Shown here one piece after another: positions 1-8,173 of a stretch of 36,535 nt of DNA; position 1 is the stretch's first letter, and every line of letters begins with the position of its first letter. The DNA is taken from NCBI RefSeq assembly GCF_002150735.1, contig NZ_MUKA01000009.1:1-36535 (forward strand), given 5' to 3'. The notes under the pieces are model-generated. The model ran no database searches. It was not told the origin of the DNA and saw only the letters and a list, made by a program, of their open reading frames with translations. This DNA is from Streptomyces africanus (GTDB lineage Bacteria; Actinomycetota; Actinomycetes; Streptomycetales; Streptomycetaceae). The translations under genes were made by a program, and so were the position numbers.

Positions 1-134
1 GTCCCGAACGGCATCGCCTCATGCGGCGTCACCGCGGGCGGGCCGGGCGGGAATCCGGTGCTCGTGGCGGGTGCGGCTGCTTGTGCCGCGGCCCCACTGG
101 GCGGCCGGAGCACCTGGTGCGCAGCTGATGACAC
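1..134 (-). CDS. N-terminal part of a gene cut by the left window edge; possibly an ATP-binding regulatory protein
   Basis: The minus strand is open from a GTG at 134 to the window edge (44 codons, no stop). The GTG is preceded by GGGGAG five bases upstream, a strong ribosome binding site. The translated start is Ala/Pro-rich and low complexity (SSAAHQVLRPPSGAAAQ...). Streptomyces HATPase-type anti-sigma-like proteins often begin with such a tail and often sit beside DUF397/XRE genes, so that is the best guess. No domain is visible in the part shown, and the assignment rests on context only. It would be transcribed divergently from the DUF397 gene. Confidence 0.45.
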   Translation of the reverse strand, partial: MSSAAHQVLRPPSGAAAQAAAPATSTGFPPGPPAVTPHEAMPFG

Positions 135-214
135 GGCATCTCCCCGATGCGAGGTCAGGACGCGGCGCCGACAAAGGGGTTGACGCCGCGGCTATTATCC
201 ACGCTGACGGCGGT

Positions 215-242
215 CGCGTGCAATTGCACGCGAAATTGCGTG
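215..242. promoter_or_regulatory. Overlapping palindromes upstream of DUF397 gene (putative operator)
   Basis: Positions 215-232 are a perfect 18-bp palindrome, CGCGTGCAATTGCACGCG. Its right half is reused in a second dyad at 227-242, CACGC-gaaatt-GCGTG. The result is three spaced half-sites in the only AT-richer stretch of the divergent intergenic region. The position fits autoregulation by the XRE protein encoded downstream, but this is inference. Confidence 0.5.
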
Positions 243-304
243 ACAATCGAGCCGTGTTGGGTACGCAAGCCGGGGACGTGAACCAGAGCAGCTAGGAGAC
301 CGCG

Positions 305-535
305 GTGCCACCAGTGCAGAACGGAGTGCAGGCAAGCTCGTTGGACGCCTGCTGGATCAAGAGCCGGCACAGCAACGCCGAGGGCAACTGCGTCGAAGTC
401 GCCCCGCTCGTCGACGGCGGGATCGCGATGCGCAACTCCCGTGACCCCGACGGGCCCGCGCTCGTCTACACGGCGGCGGAGGTGGCGGCGTTCCTGGCCG
501 GGGCGAAGGACGGCGAGTTCGACCACCTGCTGTGA
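305..535 (+). CDS. DUF397 domain protein
   Basis: A 76-aa protein that is almost entirely a DUF397 domain. The hallmark N-terminal segment WIKSRHSNAEGNCVEVA (about residues 18-34) and the C-terminal RDPDGPALVYTAAEVAAFL...DGEFDHLL are both present. The GTG start follows AGGAG about eight bases upstream. DUF397 proteins in Streptomyces are normally encoded beside an XRE/DUF5753 regulator, and the Scr1/Scr2 pair of this kind in S. coelicolor activates antibiotic production (established). Here DUF397 lies upstream of its XRE partner, separated by 122 bases with competing hairpins. No catalytic residues are evident, and a protein-protein role is likely. Confidence 0.9.
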   Translation: MPPVQNGVQASSLDACWIKSRHSNAEGNCVEVAPLVDGGIAMRNSRDPDGPALVYTAAEVAAFLAGAKDGEFDHLL

Positions 536-547
536 AGCCCGCCCGGT

Positions 548-586
548 GAAGTGGAGCCCAACTCGCCACTTCTGTGGGGTGGCTCC
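548..586 (+). promoter_or_regulatory. Mutually exclusive hairpins between DUF397 and XRE genes
   Basis: GAAGTGG (548-554) can pair with CCACTTC (566-572). Alternatively CCAC (566-569) can pair with GTGG (574-577) inside an outer stem GGAGCC (553-558)/GGCTCC (581-586). The two folds share bases and cannot coexist, so a switch-like attenuator is possible. A simple weak terminator after DUF397 is the plainer reading. Confidence 0.3.
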
Positions 587-657
587 GAGGGATGCGGGCG
601 CGCCCGGCAGAGTGCGATAGTGTAAATCGCCCTTGTGCCGGTCTGCTGGGAGTCAGG

Positions 658-1572
658 ATGTCCGCCGCGTCGCATCGCATCTCCCGTCTGGAACCCTATC
701 TGGACAGGCCCGAGCCTGCGCCGACTCTCCTGAAGATGCTGGTCGGCGTACAGCTGGCAGGCTTCCGTGAGGACGCCGGGCTCGCCCAGGACCAGGCGGC
801 GCGTGCTGTCGGCTTCAGTGCCGCGAAGCTGTCCCGCATCGAGTCCGGCAAGGGCCGCCGCCCGCCGACCGAGAACGACATCCGGGCGCTGCTGCAGCTG
901 TACGGCACCGACGACTACGAGGCCTCGGTACTGCTCAAACTGTTGCAGCGCGCCGGCGAGCCGGGCTGGTGGCAGCGGTACGACAAGCGGCTGATGCCCG
1001 AGTGGTTCGACCGGCTGGTCGGACTCCAGGAGGCCGCCGCCACCATCCGAACCTTCGAGATCCAGTACGTACCCGGCCTGTTGCAGACACCCGCCTACAC
1101 CAAGGCCGTGGTGGAGCGGGGTCTGCCGAACGCGCCGGCCGGTGAGGTGGAGCGGCGCGTCGAACTCCGCCGGCACCGGGCGCGGTTGCTGTTCCGGCCG
1201 GACGCACCGCAGCTGTGGGCGGTCATCGACGAGTCCGTGCTGCTGCGCGTCCTGGGCAGCACCGAGGTGATGCGGGAGCAGCTCGCGCATCTCGTCGAGA
1301 TGGCCGAACGCCCCAACGTGACCTTGCAGATCGTCCCGCTGAACGTCACGAACGCCTCGGCACCGGCCATCCCGGTCACGTACCTGCGCTTCGGCGGCCT
1401 CGACCTGCCCGACGTGGTCTACCTGGAGCACATCAAGAGCGCGAACTTCCTCGAGGACCGCGACGAGACGGAGGAGTACCGGATCGCGCTGGACCGCCTC
1501 GCGGACGAGGCGCTCAAGCCCCGTGACTCCCTGGAACTGCTGCGCACGACGATGGAGCAGCGCTACGCCTGA
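658..1572 (+). CDS. XRE-family HTH regulator with DUF5753 domain
   Basis: A 304-aa regulator. An N-terminal XRE helix-turn-helix (about residues 30-85, with AARAVGFSAAKLSRIESGKG) is followed by a DUF5753 domain, recognised by YVPGLLQTPAYT near residue 137 and running to the C-terminus. The ATG at 658 is chosen over one at 574 because it follows GGGAG at the right spacing and the extra 28 residues do not look conserved. Proteins of this WhiJ/Scr1-like class bind DNA and are paired with DUF397 proteins that modulate them (known for the family). Probable targets include the palindromes at 215-242. The gene ends just before a long hairpin shared with the convergent methyltransferase gene. Confidence 0.92.
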   Translation: MSAASHRISRLEPYLDRPEPAPTLLKMLVGVQLAGFREDAGLAQDQAARAVGFSAAKLSRIESGKGRRPPTENDIRALLQLYGTDDYEASVLLKLLQRAGEPGWWQRYDKRLMPEWFDRLVGLQEAAATIRTFEIQYVPGLLQTPAYTKAVVERGLPNAPAGEVERRVELRRHRARLLFRPDAPQLWAVIDESVLLRVLGSTEVMREQLAHLVEMAERPNVTLQIVPLNVTNASAPAIPVTYLRFGGLDLPDVVYLEHIKSANFLEDRDETEEYRIALDRLADEALKPRDSLELLRTTMEQRYA

Positions 1573-1579
1573 CGCGCGA

Positions 1580-1618
1580 GTGCCGCGCGCGGGACGACCA
1601 GCGTCCCGCGCGCGGCAC
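1580..1618. terminator. Bidirectional hairpin terminator
   Basis: A perfect 17-bp stem, GTGCCGCGCGCGGGACG (1580-1596), pairs with 1602-1618 around a 5-nt loop. It lies eight bases after the XRE stop and between two convergent genes. There is no U-tract, as is usual in Streptomyces, so termination in both directions is likely. Confidence 0.85.
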
Positions 1619-1658
1619 CTGCGTCACTTCCGCCGTCGCTTCTCCAGCGAAATCAGCG

Positions 1659-2486
1659 TCACTTCTCCAGGGGAATCCGCCCCACACCACCGAACTCGAT
1701 CCACTCGTGGGTGAGCTGACGGGGCGCCACTTCGGTGTCCGGGCGCCACGTGGACACCTCCACCAGCCCCGGCTCCAGGATCTCCAGACCCTCGAAGTAC
1801 GCGGCGACGTCCTTCTCCTCACGCACGCGGCCCCAGTGCCCCTGGGTCGCCTGGTCCATGAAGTCCGTGACGAAGGCACGGACCTCGGGGTCCTCGCTGA
1901 CCAGCTGGCACATCACCATGAAGCTGCCGGGCGCCAGCCGCTCCCGCACGCGGCGGGCCACCGCGAGCGGCCCGTCGGTGTCGCTGTCCGGGATGCAGTG
2001 GAACACCGAGTTGAACAGCACGCACACCGGCTGGGAGAAGTCGATCAGCCGCATGGTGTCGGGGTGGCCGAAGATCAGGTCGGTCTCGCGCATGTCCGCG
2101 TGGATGACGCTGGTGCGCTCGTCCTGCTCCAGCAGCGCCCGGCCGTGGACCAGCACCATCGGGTCGTTGTCGACGTACACCACGTGGGTCGCGGGGTCGA
2201 TGCGCTGGGCGACCTGGTGCACGTTGTCCTGCGTCGGCAGGCCGGATCCGTGGTCGAGGTACTGCCGGATGCCGTAGTCCTCGGACAGGGTCCGCACGAC
2301 CCGCTGGAGGAAGCGCCGGTTGTTCAGGGCCAGGCGGCGCGTGCTGGGCACGACCTTGTCGAGCTCCTCGCACGCGGCACGGTCGGCCGCGTAGTTGTCC
2401 TTGCCGCCCAGGTAGTGGTCGTACATGCGCGCTGCCGTCGGCACGTTCGCGTCGATCTCGGTGGACAACTGCTTCTCGGATGGCAT
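1659..2486 (-). CDS. SAM-dependent methyltransferase, DUF574 (Methyltransf_19) family
   Basis: A 275-aa protein of the actinobacterial S-adenosyl methyltransferase family. The diagnostic segment MYDHYLGGKDNYAADRAA is at residues 21-38, and the SAM-binding glycine loop YLDHGSGLPT is at 76-85 (most relatives have a DIGTG-like loop). It is followed by VVYVDNDPMVL and a LFNSVFH strand. The ATG at 2486 is preceded by AGGGGGA, so the much longer upstream reading frame is not used. The methyl acceptor of this family is unknown. Many Streptomyces genomes place such genes beside XRE/DUF397 pairs, as here, which suggests a shared signalling module. It is convergent with the XRE gene. Confidence 0.9.
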   Translation of the reverse strand: MPSEKQLSTEIDANVPTAARMYDHYLGGKDNYAADRAACEELDKVVPSTRRLALNNRRFLQRVVRTLSEDYGIRQYLDHGSGLPTQDNVHQVAQRIDPATHVVYVDNDPMVLVHGRALLEQDERTSVIHADMRETDLIFGHPDTMRLIDFSQPVCVLFNSVFHCIPDSDTDGPLAVARRVRERLAPGSFMVMCQLVSEDPEVRAFVTDFMDQATQGHWGRVREEKDVAAYFEGLEILEPGLVEVSTWRPDTEVAPRQLTHEWIEFGGVGRIPLEK

Positions 2487-2723
2487 CGTTCCCCCTGCGT
2501 GGTGCCGCGCCAACGGACTGGCTGGACAGGAAGTACATCCTAGGGAGGGGGAGTTGGCCGCTGCCAGCCCAGTGGCGAAGGTGCCCACGTTCGAACGACC
2601 GGGTGATCGCCTCCCGCGACGGTGTGTGCCCTCTGTGGCATGTTCGTGCACTCAGCGTCACCGGAGTTCCGGGGGCACGGCGGGGTACTCGTCACGGGAC
2701 GTTCTCCCGTGGGAGGTGGGACC

Positions 2724-5114
2724 ATGGACACCTCGGCCGACCGGATCGCGGATCCCTGGGGTGCGCGCACCCCCTACGCCCCCGGCACGCCCTGGCCGTC
2801 CCGGACGGACACGCACCTGGGGGCCGGGATCGCCGAGCGGGACGTGGAGCGGTGGGTGCAGTCCGCCTCGCTGCTGCACTCCAACGGCGACGCGATGGAC
2901 ATCGCGGTGCGCGAGGGCCGCATCGTGGGAGTGCGGGGCCGGGCCACGGACCGGGTGAACCGCGGACGCCTGGGCCCCAAGGACCTCTACGGCTGGCAGG
3001 CCAACGCCTCTCCGGACCGGCTCACCAGGCCCCTGGTCCGTGAGCACGGCCGGCTCGTGGAGTCCGACTGGGACACCGCCATGAACCGGATCACCGCCCG
3101 GACCCGGGACCTCCTGGACGACGAGGGCCCGGGGTCGATCGGCTTCTACACCACCGGACAGCTGTTCCTGGAGGAGTACTACACCCTGGCCGTCCTCGCC
3201 CGCGCCGGCATCGGCACCAATCACCTGGACGGCAACACCCGGCTGTGCACGGCGACCGCCGCCGAGGCGCTCAAGGAGACCTTCGGCTGCGACGGGCAGC
3301 CCGGCTCCTACGAGGACATCGACCACGCCGACACCATCGCGCTGTTCGGGCACAACATGGCGGAGACCCAGACCGTCCTCTGGATGCGGCTCCTGGACCG
3401 CCTGGAGGGGAGCGACCCGCCCCGGCTCGTGTGCGTGGATCCGCGGCACACGCAGACCGCCCGGCGCGCCGACGTCCACCTGGCCCCCCGCGCGGGCACG
3501 AACGTCGCCCTGCTCAACGCGCTGCTGCACGAGATCATCCGCACCGGCCGCGTCGACCGGGCCTACGTCGACGCCCACACCGTCGGCTTCGAGGAACTCG
3601 CGGCCATGGTCGAGGAGTGCACCCCCAGGTGGGCGGCCGGGATCTGTGACGTGCCGGCCGCGCAGATCGAGCGGGCCGCGGAGATCCTCGGCACCGCCGA
3701 GCGGCTGCTGTCCACGGTCCTCCAGGGCGTCTACCAGTCCCACCAGGCCACCGCGGCCGCCGTCCAGGTCAACAACCTGCACCTGATCCGCGGCATGCTG
3801 GGCCGCCCCGGCCGCGGACTGCTCCAGATGAACGGGCAGCCCAGCGCCGAGAACACCCGCGAATGCGGCGCGGACGGCGACCTGGCGGGCTTCCGCAACT
3901 GGCAGAACGACCAGCACGTGGCCGAACTGGCCGCCGTGTGGAACGTGAAGCCCGAGACGATCCCGCACTACGCGCCGCCCACCCACGCCATGCAGATCTT
4001 CCGGTACGCCGAGCAGGGCTCGGTCCGGATGCTGTGGATCACCGGCACCAACCCGGCCGTGTCCCTGCCCGAGCTGTCCCGCATCCGGTCGATCCTCGCC
4101 CAGGAACGGCTGTTCGTGGTCGCGCAGGACCTGTTCCTGACCGAGACCGCGCAGCTCGCCGACGTGGTGCTGCCCGCGGCGACCTGGGGCGAGAAGACCG
4201 GCACCCTCACCAACGCCGACCGCACCGTGCACCTGTCGGAGAAGGCCGTCGAACCGCCCGGCGAGGCCAGGGCCGACCTGGACATCTTCCTCGACTTCGC
4301 CGCCCGCATGGACTTCCGCGACAAGGACGACGGGCCGCTGATCAGCTGGCACGACCCCGAGTCGGCGTTCGCGGCCTGGCAGCGGTGCAGCGCCGGCCGC
4401 CCCTGCGACTACACGGGCCTGAGCTACGAGCGGCTGCGCGGCGGCAGCGGCATCCAGTGGCCCTGCACCGAACAGGCCCCCGACGGCACCGCGCGCCTCT
4501 ACACCGACGGCATCACCCACGCCCACCCCGACACCTGCGAGAGTTACGGCCGGGACATGGTCACCGGGGCGAGCGTGGAGCCCGTGGAGTACCGGTCCCT
4601 CAACCCGGACGGCAAGGCCGTCCTCAAGGCCGCGGAGTACCTGCCGCCCCACGAGGACACCTCCGCCGACTACCCCCTCCAGCTGATCACCGGCCGGACC
4701 GTGTACCACTTCCACACCCGCACGAAGACCGCGCGCGCCCCCGAGCTGAACGCCGCCGCGCCGGACGTCTGGGCGGAGATCTCGCCCGCCGAGGCGTCGG
4801 CCCAGGGGCTCGCCGACGGCGACCTGGTGCAGGTCACGACCCCGCGCGGAGCGGTACGGGCCCGGCTGCGCACCACCGCGATCCGCGACGGCATGGTGTT
4901 CCTGCCCTTCCACTACGGCTACTGGGACACCCCGGCCGGCCACCGCCCGCCCGACGACGGCCCGGGCCGCGCCGCCAACGAGACCACCGTCACCGACTGG
5001 GACCCGGTCTCCAAACAGCCACTGTTCAAGACCGGTGCGGCCCGGGTCACCCTCGTCGCGCGGCGCGCGAGCGGCACCGGGGCCCGGACCGAGACGGCGG
5101 GGAGCAGCACATGA
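2724..5114 (+). CDS. NapA/FdhF-like molybdopterin oxidoreductase lacking the N-terminal Fe-S cysteines
   Basis: A 796-aa protein of the molybdopterin-guanine-dinucleotide (DMSO reductase) superfamily, closest in layout to assimilatory nitrate reductases and formate dehydrogenases. The molybdopterin domain (about residues 90-560) has NTRLC with Cys175 at the expected Mo-ligand position, then GQPGSYEDIDHAD, ALFGHNMAETQ and ADVVLPAATWGEKTGT. A C-terminal MopB-CT barrel (about 655-780) has the usual DLVQVTTPRG segment. Where relatives carry CxxCxxxC, this protein has S49-L-L-H52-S-N-G-D56, and the fourth Cys position (LGPKD) is also not Cys. A [4Fe-4S] cluster therefore seems absent. The start at 2724 follows GGGAGGTGGGACC. 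The stop overlaps the next start (ATGA). The reaction is unproven; annotation as nitrate reductase would be by similarity only. Confidence 0.9.
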   Translation: MDTSADRIADPWGARTPYAPGTPWPSRTDTHLGAGIAERDVERWVQSASLLHSNGDAMDIAVREGRIVGVRGRATDRVNRGRLGPKDLYGWQANASPDRLTRPLVREHGRLVESDWDTAMNRITARTRDLLDDEGPGSIGFYTTGQLFLEEYYTLAVLARAGIGTNHLDGNTRLCTATAAEALKETFGCDGQPGSYEDIDHADTIALFGHNMAETQTVLWMRLLDRLEGSDPPRLVCVDPRHTQTARRADVHLAPRAGTNVALLNALLHEIIRTGRVDRAYVDAHTVGFEELAAMVEECTPRWAAGICDVPAAQIERAAEILGTAERLLSTVLQGVYQSHQATAAAVQVNNLHLIRGMLGRPGRGLLQMNGQPSAENTRECGADGDLAGFRNWQNDQHVAELAAVWNVKPETIPHYAPPTHAMQIFRYAEQGSVRMLWITGTNPAVSLPELSRIRSILAQERLFVVAQDLFLTETAQLADVVLPAATWGEKTGTLTNADRTVHLSEKAVEPPGEARADLDIFLDFAARMDFRDKDDGPLISWHDPESAFAAWQRCSAGRPCDYTGLSYERLRGGSGIQWPCTEQAPDGTARLYTDGITHAHPDTCESYGRDMVTGASVEPVEYRSLNPDGKAVLKAAEYLPPHEDTSADYPLQLITGRTVYHFHTRTKTARAPELNAAAPDVWAEISPAEASAQGLADGDLVQVTTPRGAVRARLRTTAIRDGMVFLPFHYGYWDTPAGHRPPDDGPGRAANETTVTDWDPVSKQPLFKTGAARVTLVARRASGTGARTETAGSST

Positions 5115-5602
5115 CCGGCATCGAAACCACCCTCCGCCTCCTCCACGACGGCGAGCGCGACCTGGAACAGGACCTGCTGGCCGCCGCCGCACGGCACCAC
5201 ACCGACCACGAGTTCCACCACGTCGCCCTCGACGTCGCCCGCTGGTCGCGCGAGCACGCGGCCCGCCTCGCGGACGCGGGCCGGGACCACGGCCTCGACC
5301 TGTCAGGACCGCGTGGAAACCCGTCGCCCGGGGCGCTCGCCGCGCTCCGGGAGAAAGCGTCGGAAGCCCTCGGCCGGCGCCCCGCGACCGGCCTGCTCCT
5401 CCTGCACGACCTGCGCGATCTGCACCTGGCCGCCGCGCGGAACTCCCTGCACTGGGAGATGCTCGCCCAGGCGGCGCAGGCCACCCGGGACGAGCGGCTC
5501 CTGGGACTCGTCTCCGACTGCCATCCGCAGACGCTCCGGCAACTGCGCTGGACCAACACCCAGATCAAGATCCTCGCACCGCAGATCCTGACCAGCGTCT
5601 GA
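5111..5602 (+). CDS. Small His-rich helical protein coupled to the molybdoenzyme
   Basis: A 163-aa, almost entirely alpha-helical protein with no signal peptide or membrane segment. It starts at the ATG inside the ATGA overlap with the upstream molybdoenzyme gene, so the two are translationally coupled. Residues 29-37 read HHTDHEFHH, five His in nine residues. Further acidic/His pairs (ERDLE at 15-19, EH at 48-49, HWE and CHPQ later) give a four-helix pattern resembling ferritin- or hemerythrin-like metal carriers, but no canonical ExxH pairs are present. I do not recognise the family. The context suggests an accessory, chaperone or electron-transfer partner of the molybdoenzyme. Confidence 0.8.
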   Translation: MTGIETTLRLLHDGERDLEQDLLAAAARHHTDHEFHHVALDVARWSREHAARLADAGRDHGLDLSGPRGNPSPGALAALREKASEALGRRPATGLLLLHDLRDLHLAAARNSLHWEMLAQAAQATRDERLLGLVSDCHPQTLRQLRWTNTQIKILAPQILTSV

Positions 5603-5686
5603 CCGGGGTTCACCCCCAGGTGTCCTCCCGCAGCTCAAAGTCGCCGCTATTCTCACGGCTCCCGGCCGATTTCCCAGGAGAAACCC

Positions 5687-7369
5687 ATGGGCGACTATTA
5701 CGACCTCGGCACGCACAGCCGTCCCGTCACCACCTCCTCGGCCGAGGCCCAACTCTGGTTCGACCGTGGCCTGGTGTGGACGTACGCCTTCCACCACGAG
5801 GAAGCCGTCGCCTGCTTCGAAAAGGCCGCCGAGGCGGACCCCGAATGCGCACTGGCGTACTGGGGCATCGCCTACGCGCTCGGCCCGAACTACAACAAGC
5901 CCTGGGAATTCTTCGACGGCGAGGAACTGGTGCGGACAGTGGAGCGTACGCACGCCGTAGTGGAACGGGCCCATGAGAAGGCCGTACGGGCCACCCCGGT
6001 CGAGCAGGCTCTGATCGCCGCGTTGCGGGCCCGCTACCCGCAGCCGGAGGCCGTCGAGGACTGCTCGGTGTGGAACGAGCCGTACGCGGACGCTATGCGC
6101 GCGGTGTACGAACTGGCGCCCGACGACCCGGACATCGCCACCCTGTACGCCGACGCCCTGATGAACCTCACCCCCTGGCAGCTGTGGGACCTGACGACCG
6201 GTCAGCCCGCCGAGGGCGCACGCACCATGGAAGCCAAGGCCGTGCTGGACGGCACGCTCGGGACCGAGGCCGGTGCGCGGCATCCCGGGGTGCTGCACCT
6301 CTACATCCACCTGATGGAGATGTCCCCGGCACCGGAACAGGCCCTCACCGTCGCCGACCGGCTGCGCGGCATCGTGCCCGACGCCGGGCACCTGCACCAC
6401 ATGCCCTCGCACCTCGACGTCCTGTGCGGCGACTACCGCCGGGTCGTCGCGGCCAACAGCGACGCCATCGCCGCCGACGAGAAGTTCCACCGGCGGGCCG
6501 GCGCGATGAACTTCTACACCCTCTACCGGGCCCACAACTACCACTTCAAGATCTACGGGGCCATGTTCCTCGGCCAGGCACAGGTCGCCCTCGACACCGC
6601 CGCCCAGCTGGAAGCCGCCATCCCGGAAGACCTGCTCCGCGTGCAGAGCCCTCCGATGGCCGACTGGCTGGAGGGCTTCCTCGCCATGCGCGTCCACGTA
6701 CTGATCCGCTTCGGCCGCTGGACCGACATCCTCACCCTGCCCGCTCCCGCCGACCCGGAGCTCTACGCGGTGACCACCGCCATGCGCCACTACGCTCGCG
6801 GCGTCGCCCTCTCGGCCACCGGCGAGGTCGCCCGGGCGGAAGCCGAGCGCGAGCTCTTCCGGGCGGCGGCGAGCCGGGTGCCCGAGTCGCGGATGCTGTT
6901 CAACAACACCTGCCGCGACATCCTCGCCGTCGCGGCGGCCATGCTGGACGGAGAGCTCGAATACCGCAGGGGCAACCACGATCTCGCCTTCGCGGCCCTG
7001 GAGCGGTCCATCGAGCTGGACGACGGCCTCCCCTACGACGAGCCCTGGGGCTGGATGCAGCCCACCCGCCACGCCTACGGCGCCCTGCTGCTGGAACAGG
7101 GCCGGGTGGCGGAGGCCGAGGCGGTCTACCGCGCGGACCTCGGCCTCGACGACACCCTGCCCCGGCCCCTCCAGCACCCGGGCAACGTCTGGTCCCTGCA
7201 CGGCTTCCACGAGTGCCTTCTCCGGACGGGCAAGACCGCCGAGGCGGCCCTAGTGGGCCAGCAGCTCAAGATGGCGACCGCGCTGGCCGACGTCCCGGTC
7301 CGGGCGTCGTGCTTCTGCCGCCTGGACACCGCGGCCGGCCCCCGGTCGGCCGATGGGTGCTGCCACTGA
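5687..7369 (+). CDS. Tetratricopeptide-repeat protein
   Basis: A 560-aa soluble protein built from TPR-like helical pairs. Clear units are WFDRGLVWTYAFHHEEAVACF...ADPECALAYWGIAYA (about residues 24-66), a middle set around ALTVADRLRGIVPDAGHLHHMPSHL, and a C-terminal set around LAFAALERSIELDDGLPYDEP and GALLLEQGRVAEAEAVYRADL. The conserved GPNYNKPWEF after the first repeat marks a widespread bacterial TPR family of unknown function. The ATG follows CCAGGAGAAACC. It stands alone, 84 bases after the molybdoenzyme operon, so cotranscription is possible. It probably acts as a protein-binding scaffold in the cytoplasm. Confidence 0.85.
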   Translation: MGDYYDLGTHSRPVTTSSAEAQLWFDRGLVWTYAFHHEEAVACFEKAAEADPECALAYWGIAYALGPNYNKPWEFFDGEELVRTVERTHAVVERAHEKAVRATPVEQALIAALRARYPQPEAVEDCSVWNEPYADAMRAVYELAPDDPDIATLYADALMNLTPWQLWDLTTGQPAEGARTMEAKAVLDGTLGTEAGARHPGVLHLYIHLMEMSPAPEQALTVADRLRGIVPDAGHLHHMPSHLDVLCGDYRRVVAANSDAIAADEKFHRRAGAMNFYTLYRAHNYHFKIYGAMFLGQAQVALDTAAQLEAAIPEDLLRVQSPPMADWLEGFLAMRVHVLIRFGRWTDILTLPAPADPELYAVTTAMRHYARGVALSATGEVARAEAERELFRAAASRVPESRMLFNNTCRDILAVAAAMLDGELEYRRGNHDLAFAALERSIELDDGLPYDEPWGWMQPTRHAYGALLLEQGRVAEAEAVYRADLGLDDTLPRPLQHPGNVWSLHGFHECLLRTGKTAEAALVGQQLKMATALADVPVRASCFCRLDTAAGPRSADGCCH

Positions 7370-7400
7370 GAAGGGACCGAGCGGGTCGAACGGCCATCGG

Positions 7401-8126
7401 TCAACGCCCGGTTGGCGGCTGCGCCGCCGGCGCCCGGCGCATCAGTGTCACGCCGTACACGACGATCCACACCACCCACATCAGCCAGCCGACGAGACCG
7501 AGCAGGCCGAGCGGGCCGGTGTGGTCGATGACCAGCGGGGCGAGCACGGCCGAACCGAACAGCAACACCGCCGCCACCAGCCCCCACCTGCCGTGCCACG
7601 GCCGGATCAGCCCGGCGCGCAGGCCGCCGACGGACAGTCCGACGAGCGCGAGCGCCAGGAAGGTGCCGTTGAGGGTGAACAGGGCGTCGTGCAGCGCCCA
7701 GAGGCCCGGGTCCGCGCCGGTCCCGTCCGCGGCCGTCGACGCGAGCGCCAGCCGGATCGCGATGACCCCGGCGAAAACGGCGTTCTGGAGGAGGAGTCCG
7801 GCGAACCCGAGCAGGGCCCACGCCTCGCCCCGGTCCCGCTCGGACCGCCACAGCACACGGACCGCGCCCGCCCCGAACAGCGTGGCCAGGATCCAGGCGG
7901 CGGGGGTGAGCGCGGAGCCCATGCCGACCAGGTCCCCGTGCGTCCGGAAGAACCCGTCCACCTCCCCGATGCCGGAGCCCGTGCGCGGCAGACCGGCCGG
8001 CACCAGGACCACGTTCCCGGCGACGATGAGGAAGGCGAAGCCGAGGGCGGCGAGACCGCTCACCCGGGCGAAATCCGTAGCGGAACCCATGGCGACCGGG
8101 GCAGCTCCCGATTGTTTACGTAACAT
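7401..8126 (-). CDS. Six-helix integral membrane protein, unknown function
   Basis: Up to 241 aa, with about six hydrophobic segments (for example GLAALGFAFLIVAGNVVLV, WALLGFAGLLLQNAVFAGVI and a C-terminal GWLMWVVWIVVYGVTLM). The family resembles uncharacterised actinobacterial membrane proteins, and no transport or catalytic motif is visible. Start choice is uncertain. ATG 8126 would give a leaderless message if the TATAAT at 8138-8133 (minus strand) is the -10 box, and it would put a rare TTA Leu codon at position 2. ATG 8090 is an alternative, but its nearest GGGAG is too far (14 nt). It is divergent from the TetR gene and is probably its target. Confidence 0.75.
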   Translation of the reverse strand: MLRKQSGAAPVAMGSATDFARVSGLAALGFAFLIVAGNVVLVPAGLPRTGSGIGEVDGFFRTHGDLVGMGSALTPAAWILATLFGAGAVRVLWRSERDRGEAWALLGFAGLLLQNAVFAGVIAIRLALASTAADGTGADPGLWALHDALFTLNGTFLALALVGLSVGGLRAGLIRPWHGRWGLVAAVLLFGSAVLAPLVIDHTGPLGLLGLVGWLMWVVWIVVYGVTLMRRAPAAQPPTGR

Positions 8127-8140
8127 ATATTGATTATAAG
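8112..8140 (+). promoter_or_regulatory. Promoter/operator region between TetR and its divergent gene
   Basis: An isolated AT-rich island in very GC-rich DNA. On the plus strand TTGTTT (8112-8117) and TATAAG (8135-8140) are spaced by 17 bases, a good housekeeping promoter for the TetR gene. A perfect palindrome TTACGTAA lies within the spacer and is a candidate TetR half-operator. On the minus strand the same island contains TATAAT (8138-8133). Confidence 0.55.
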
Positions 8141-8173
8141 CAGCGTTAAGTGAATGACGGGAAGGGGCCGGGC

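Noticed and set aside
2622..2723. In-frame upstream extension of the molybdoenzyme with MCALCGMF, a possible Cys pair for an Fe-S site
   Set aside because: A strong ribosome site directly precedes ATG 2724, the spacing does not match a CxxCxxxC motif, and the upstream residues are not protein-like.
2658..5192. Long antisense open frame opposite the molybdoenzyme
   Set aside because: Biased Gly/Arg/Val composition with no domain; a by-product of high GC at third codon positions.
7375..7402. Hairpin GACCGA/TCGGTC after the TPR gene as terminator
   Set aside because: Only 6 bp with a 16-nt loop; too weak to list.
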